DNA of 55,594 nt from Chryseobacterium gleum (GTDB lineage Bacteria > Bacteroidota > Bacteroidia > Flavobacteriales > Schleiferiaceae). The DNA is taken from positions 1 to 55,594 of the forward strand of contig CAMCXO010000019.1 of NCBI GenBank assembly GCA_945883565.1. Reading direction: 5' to 3'. Of this stretch, positions 52,077 through 55,594 are shown in pieces. The translations under genes were made by a program, and so were the position numbers. Positions within the stretch are counted from its first letter, which is position 1. Each line of letters opens with the position of its first letter. The notes under the pieces were generated by a model. The model was not told where the DNA came from. It ran no database searches and was given only the letters and a program-made list of their open reading frames with translations.

Positions 52077-52815
52077 GTGTGTTGCGGTAATAGCGTTTGT
52101 TAAAAATACTTTTAAACTTCATTTGTAAAACGCCTAAGATAGCTTCCCTTATAATTCGCTTGCTCATTTTGCTGTTTCCTAAGCGTCGGTCGGTAAAAAT
52201 TACAGGTACTTCTTCAATTTTAAAACCATGCAACCAGGCTTTAAATTTCATTTCTATTTGAAACGCATAACCAATAAATTGAATTTTATTAAGGCGAATG
52301 GTTTCTAAAACTTTGCGCTTATAGCATTTAAAACCGGCCGTGGTATCGGCAATGGGCATGCCGGTTACCAAACGCACATAATGCGAAGCAAAAAACGAAA
52401 GCAGAACCCTACCCATGGGCCAGTTTACCACATTTACGCCCTTGCAATACCTGCTGCCAATGGCCACATCGGCCCCATTTATTTCACATGCTTCCAGCAA
52501 CCTCGGCAAATCATTAGGGTCGTGCGAAAAATCGGCATCCATTTCAAAAATATAGGCGTAGGCCTTGCTCAAAGCCCATTCAAAACCGGCAATGTATGCC
52601 GTTCCAAGGCCTTGCTTGCCGGGGCGGTTTAGCAAAAACAAACGGTTTTTGTAAACATCCAGCTTGGCTTCTACCAATTGGGCAGTGCCATCGGGCGAAT
52701 TGTCGTCCACAATAAGCAAATCAAATTCCGGTTGTAAAGCCATAACAGCTTCCACCATTTTGCTGATGTTTTCGCGTTCGTTATATGTTGGGATGATAAC
52801 CAGATATTCGCTCAA
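52066..52815 (-). CDS. Polyprenol-phosphate mannosyltransferase-like GT2
   Basis: The start is uncertain. TTG 52815 gives the usual SEYLVIIPTYNERENI N-terminus (249 residues); GTG 52824 and TTG 52851 are alternatives, and no ATG fits. The GT2 fold shows LLIVDDNSPDGTAQ, the Asp-x-Asp site in IFEMDADFSHDPNDL and the DPM1-type block VNVVNWPMGRVLLSFFASHYVRLVTGM. These enzymes load mannose or another sugar from GDP-sugar onto polyprenyl phosphate at the membrane. Gene order: GT2, pyrC, DUF4296 lipoprotein. Confidence 0.88.
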   Translation of the reverse strand: MSEYLVIIPTYNERENISKMVEAVMALQPEFDLLIVDDNSPDGTAQLVEAKLDVYKNRLFLLNRPGKQGLGTAYIAGFEWALSKAYAYIFEMDADFSHDPNDLPRLLEACEINGADVAIGSRYCKGVNVVNWPMGRVLLSFFASHYVRLVTGMPIADTTAGFKCYKRKVLETIRLNKIQFIGYAFQIEMKFKAWLHGFKIEEVPVIFTDRRLGNSKMSKRIIREAILGVLQMKFKSIFNKRYYRNTHAK

Positions 52816-52905
52816 GCTCCTCACATTTGGTGCAAAAATAACCACAGCCAACCTGAACTATGGCAGTGGATTTTTGATTAGCTTAAAAAGCCTTACTTAG
52901 AAGCC

Positions 52906-54075
52906 GTGAAGATAGACGTTTACAAAACCAAAGACCTTTGGAAATTTTGGCTTTTTCTGTGTGCCGTGGGCATAGGCGCCCTTACTTTAATATATACCGA
53001 AACCTTTTTAAAACGGCTTCGTCAAGAAGAAGAAAAGCGCCTGCAGCTGTGGGCCGAGGCCATTAATACCATTAACCAATCGCCCGACGATGCCGAACTC
53101 AATTTGGCTTCTCTCATTATTGAGGCCAATACCACCATCCCCATCATAATGACCGATATGGCCGGGCGCATTATTGGCCATCGAAATTTAGACGAAACGC
53201 GAAGCCAAGACAGTCTTTACCTTTTCGAGCAGTTGCAAACCATGAAGTCGGAAAACGAACCCATCAAAATTGATTTCGACCTCGACCAAACCAATTACCT
53301 CTATTTTCGAAATTCAATCTTACTGAGGCAGCTGCGCATTTATCCCATGGTGCTTTTAGGCGTAATAGGCCTGTTGGTTACAGTGGCCTATTTGGCATTT
53401 TCAAGCTCACGTCGTTCAGAACAAAACCGCGTTTGGTCGGGCATGGCCAAAGAAACCGCCCATCAAATTGGCACCCCGCTTTCGTCTTTATTGGGCTGGC
53501 TCCATTTGCTGCGCGAAGCCAAAACCGATCCTGACATTTTAGAAGAAATGGACAAAGACATTGAGCGCTTGCAGCTTATAACCGACCGTTTCAGTAAAAT
53601 TGGCAGCACCCCCGAAATGAAAATGACCGAGCTGGTGCCCGTGGTAGAGCGCTCTTTGAGCTACTTAAGAAAACGCACCTCTCAAAAAATTCAAATCCAT
53701 TTTATGGCTGATAGCGAACTCGAGCACCGCCATCTGCTTCTTAATGCACCACTTTTCGAATGGGTAATAGAAAACCTCGTGCGCAACAGCATAGACGCCC
53801 TAGAAGGCCATGGCGAAATTTGGGTAGAAGTAAAACCCGCAGCCAACCAAGGCATTAAAGTGCTGGTGCGCGACAACGGCAAAGGCATGAGCAGCCAAGT
53901 AGCCAGAAAAATATTCAGACCCGGATTTACCACCAAAACCCGGGGTTGGGGATTAGGACTAAGCCTTGCGAAACGCATTGTAGAAGACTACCACCATGGA
54001 AGCCTCAGCATTTTAGAAACCGAGCCCGGTAAAGGCACCAGCATGCAAATAAAACTGCAGATGCGAAAACCTTAG
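52906..54075 (+). CDS. Sensor histidine kinase with HQIGTP box
   Basis: The product has 389 residues; start GTG 52906. Two membrane segments (about 11-31 and 140-162) bracket a periplasmic loop with a coiled-coil part (RLRQEEEKRLQLWAEAI). The phospho-acceptor His186 is in MAKETAHQIGTPLSSLLGW, where most kinases have HEIxNPL. HATPase follows: NLVRNSIDALEGHG, DNGKGMSSQV, GWGLGLSLAKRIV. No response regulator is adjacent. Confidence 0.9.
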   Translation: MKIDVYKTKDLWKFWLFLCAVGIGALTLIYTETFLKRLRQEEEKRLQLWAEAINTINQSPDDAELNLASLIIEANTTIPIIMTDMAGRIIGHRNLDETRSQDSLYLFEQLQTMKSENEPIKIDFDLDQTNYLYFRNSILLRQLRIYPMVLLGVIGLLVTVAYLAFSSSRRSEQNRVWSGMAKETAHQIGTPLSSLLGWLHLLREAKTDPDILEEMDKDIERLQLITDRFSKIGSTPEMKMTELVPVVERSLSYLRKRTSQKIQIHFMADSELEHRHLLLNAPLFEWVIENLVRNSIDALEGHGEIWVEVKPAANQGIKVLVRDNGKGMSSQVARKIFRPGFTTKTRGWGLGLSLAKRIVEDYHHGSLSILETEPGKGTSMQIKLQMRKP

Positions 54076-54102
54076 ACTTGATTCAAAAAACATTAAAATA
54101 GA

Positions 54103-54127
54103 AAAGGGCCTCTTACCGAAGCCCTTT
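54103..54127 (-). terminator. Weak terminator after tRNA-Pro
   Basis: AAAGGGC and GCCCTTT pair over an 11-base loop. On the minus strand it is followed by T-rich sequence. It could also end the kinase message on the plus strand. Confidence 0.5.
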
Positions 54128-54138
54128 AAGGAATTAAT

Positions 54139-54214
54139 TGGTCGGGATGACAGGACTTGAACCTGCGACCACACGCCCCCCAGACGTGTACTCTACCACC
54201 TGAGCTACATCCCG
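54139..54214 (-). tRNA. tRNA-Pro (GGG)
   Basis: The acceptor stem CGGGATG pairs perfectly with CATCCCG; discriminator A is followed by an encoded CCA. The anticodon stem CACGT/GCGTG encloses CTGGGGG, giving GGG, which reads proline codons. The T-loop is TTCAAGT. Confidence 0.95.
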
Positions 54215-54424
54215 AATAAGGGCGGCAAATATACAAAGCATCTTTTCGCATGTTCCAAATTTTAAAATACGACAAAAGCCCCCTTTTTCAACGCCGGAAA
54301 CTCTTTAAAACACTTCAGAATACAGGCCTTTAAAGGCAAGCGGCAAACCCATCGTAGCCCAAGTCACAACCCAATTTAGAAACATTAACTCACTTTGCTA
54401 CACCATAATCATAAAGGGTCATGG

Positions 54425-54432
54425 TAAATTTG
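54425..54432 (+). promoter_or_regulatory. -7 box for trxB
   Basis: TAAATTTG matches TANNTTTG and ends 19 bases before ATG 54452. A TTTG occurs upstream but 27 bases away, outside the usual range. Confidence 0.45.
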
Positions 54433-54451
54433 TGAATCTTTAATCACCCAT

Positions 54452-55387
54452 ATGGAACAACACGAGTGTGTTATTATAGGCAGCGGGCCGGCAGGTTATA
54501 CCGCTGCTATTTACGCCGCCAGAGCCGATTTAAAACCCATTATGTACACCGGAATGGAGCCCGGCGGACAGTTAACCACCACCACCGAAGTGGAAAACTT
54601 TCCGGGTTATCCCGATGGCATTAGCGGCCCGGAAATGATGGAACAACTTAAAAAACAAGCCGAAAGATTTGGAACCGACGTGCGTTTTGGATTGGTTACC
54701 AAGGCCGAGTTGAGCTACGAAACAGGCGGATGGCATACCCTAACCATAGACGAAGCCAAACAAATACAAGCCAAAACCATTGTTGTGGCCACCGGCGCAT
54801 CGGCCAAGTACTTAGGCCTCGATGCCGAAAAACGATTGGCCGGACATGGCGTTTCGGCTTGTGCGGTTTGCGACGGATTCTTTTTTAAAGGCCAGGAAGT
54901 GGTTATAGTAGGAGGGGGCGATACCGCCGCCGAAGAAGCTACGTATTTGGCAAAACTATGTCCGAAAGTAACCATGCTGGTGCGCAAAAACGAACTCAAG
55001 GCCTCTAAAGCCATGCAAAATAGGGTGTTTGGACTTAAAAACATCCACATAGAATGGAATACCGAAGCCCTAGATTTGGTGGGCGATAAAGTGGTAGAAG
55101 GCGTTAAAGTAAGAAACAACCAAAGCGGTGAAGAAAAAGTAATTCCCGCCCAAGGATTCTTTTTAGCCATTGGCCACAAGCCCAATACCGATATATTTAA
55201 AGGCCAGCTCAAAATGGACGAGGTGGGTTACATCATCACCCGTCCCGATTCTACCCAAACCGATCTCCCTGGCGTATTTGTATCGGGCGATGCGCAAGAT
55301 AAAGTGTTTAGGCAGGCCATAACCGCCGCCGGCACCGGTTGCATGGCCGCATTGGAGGCCGAACGCTACCTCGCCTCTTTGCACTAA
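54452..55387 (+). CDS. trxB: Thioredoxin reductase
   Basis: The product has 311 residues. The FAD-binding N-terminus is IIGSGPAGYTAAIYAARA, the redox-active disulfide is CAVCDGFFF, the NADPH site is VVIVGGGDTAAEEATYL and the C-terminal FAD motif is PGVFVSGDAQD. The enzyme reduces thioredoxin with NADPH in the cytoplasm and would feed electrons towards exported partners such as the TlpA-like protein by further carriers. It is followed by a strong terminator. Confidence 0.97.
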   Translation: MEQHECVIIGSGPAGYTAAIYAARADLKPIMYTGMEPGGQLTTTTEVENFPGYPDGISGPEMMEQLKKQAERFGTDVRFGLVTKAELSYETGGWHTLTIDEAKQIQAKTIVVATGASAKYLGLDAEKRLAGHGVSACAVCDGFFFKGQEVVIVGGGDTAAEEATYLAKLCPKVTMLVRKNELKASKAMQNRVFGLKNIHIEWNTEALDLVGDKVVEGVKVRNNQSGEEKVIPAQGFFLAIGHKPNTDIFKGQLKMDEVGYIITRPDSTQTDLPGVFVSGDAQDKVFRQAITAAGTGCMAALEAERYLASLH

Positions 55388-55406
55388 ACCCAAACCACAA
55401 ATTAAG

Positions 55407-55436
55407 AACCGCTTGCCAAAAACAAGCGGTTTTTTT
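55407..55436 (+). terminator. Rho-independent terminator
   Basis: AACCGCTTG (55407-55415) and CAAGCGGTT (55423-55431) pair perfectly over a 7-base loop and run into a T-tract. It ends the trxB message. Confidence 0.94.
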
Positions 55437-55446
55437 AGTTTTTGTA

Positions 55447-55594
55447 GGGCGCCCCCGCGCGGGGTATAAAAACCATATAAAGCCAAACCACCATCAACCC
55501 CTCGCGTGCCGGGCTTTCCGCTCCAAGTCCTCGCCGCCATTGTCTGAACCATGATTTTCTGGATTTAAGGATGGGCATGATTAATTCAAAAGGC
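55447..55594 (+). repeat. Composite interspersed repeat, copy C (cut by window end)
   Basis: GGGCGCCCCC (55447-55456) opens it; the conserved block CCGGGCTTTCCGCTCCAAG with TCCTCGCC is at 55509-55535, then TTGTCTGAACCATGATTTTC and onward. The second GGGCTTTTCGCT block of copies A and B would lie beyond the right edge. Confidence 0.85.

Overview
The window reads as chromosome of a Bacteroidota bacterium, most like the Flavobacteriia/Cytophagia side of the phylum. The evidence is: C-terminal type IX secretion (T9SS) sorting domains, gliding-associated genes gldA and gldI, a bacillithiol gene (bshB1), Bacteroidota-type -7 promoter boxes (TANNTTTG) instead of strong Shine-Dalgarno sites, an Omp28/TlpA/DUF6029 outer-membrane cluster and many ATGA or TAATG gene overlaps. 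The species cannot be named from the sequence.

Layout. 1-3070 is decayed accessory DNA: an HsdR remnant, an HsdS 3' remnant, a 19-copy 51-bp tandem array built round a small hairpin, a KilA-N gene broken by one amber codon, a perfect 13-bp hairpin and a GxxExxY-protein stub. 3103-7126 holds a one-component-like hybrid sensor kinase with an AraC output domain and a T9SS cargo protein. 7211-12234 (minus strand) carries a four-gene small-membrane-protein/M48 peptidase operon, an ACR3 arsenite exporter and an overlapping ThiF-like/GNAT-like gene pair. A lone receiver protein (12370) is divergent from that pair. 13002-19721 (plus) is housekeeping: spoT, fur, purA, an OstA-like protein and a thioredoxin-fold protein. 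19756-25283 (minus) holds gpmI, a HAD hydrolase, map and a methyltransferase, then a sulfotransferase and a BamA-like barrel. 25393-36702 (plus) holds a CzcA-type RND pump and the alpha-2-macroglobulin/PBP1C pair. 36750-41854 holds a T9SS cargo protein and the Omp28-TlpA-DUF6029 cluster. 41851-47611 holds bshB1, a second Fur protein, an HdeD-like membrane protein, an NtrY-like kinase and a LuxR-type two-component pair. 47656-55387 holds gldA, a CAT-anticodon tRNA, nrnA-gldI, the pyrC operon, another kinase, tRNA-Pro and trxB. A composite interspersed repeat occurs three times in intergenic DNA (28521, 48396, 55447).

How it fits together. Much of the window serves the cell envelope: peptidoglycan and host or protease defence (A2M/PBP1C), LPS transport (OstA-like), gliding and T9SS (gldA, gldI, three cargo-like proteins), and redox (TlpA, Omp28, bshB1, trxB). 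The least explained parts are the tandem array in the broken restriction locus, the ThiF/GNAT pair with its divergent receiver, and the composite repeat.
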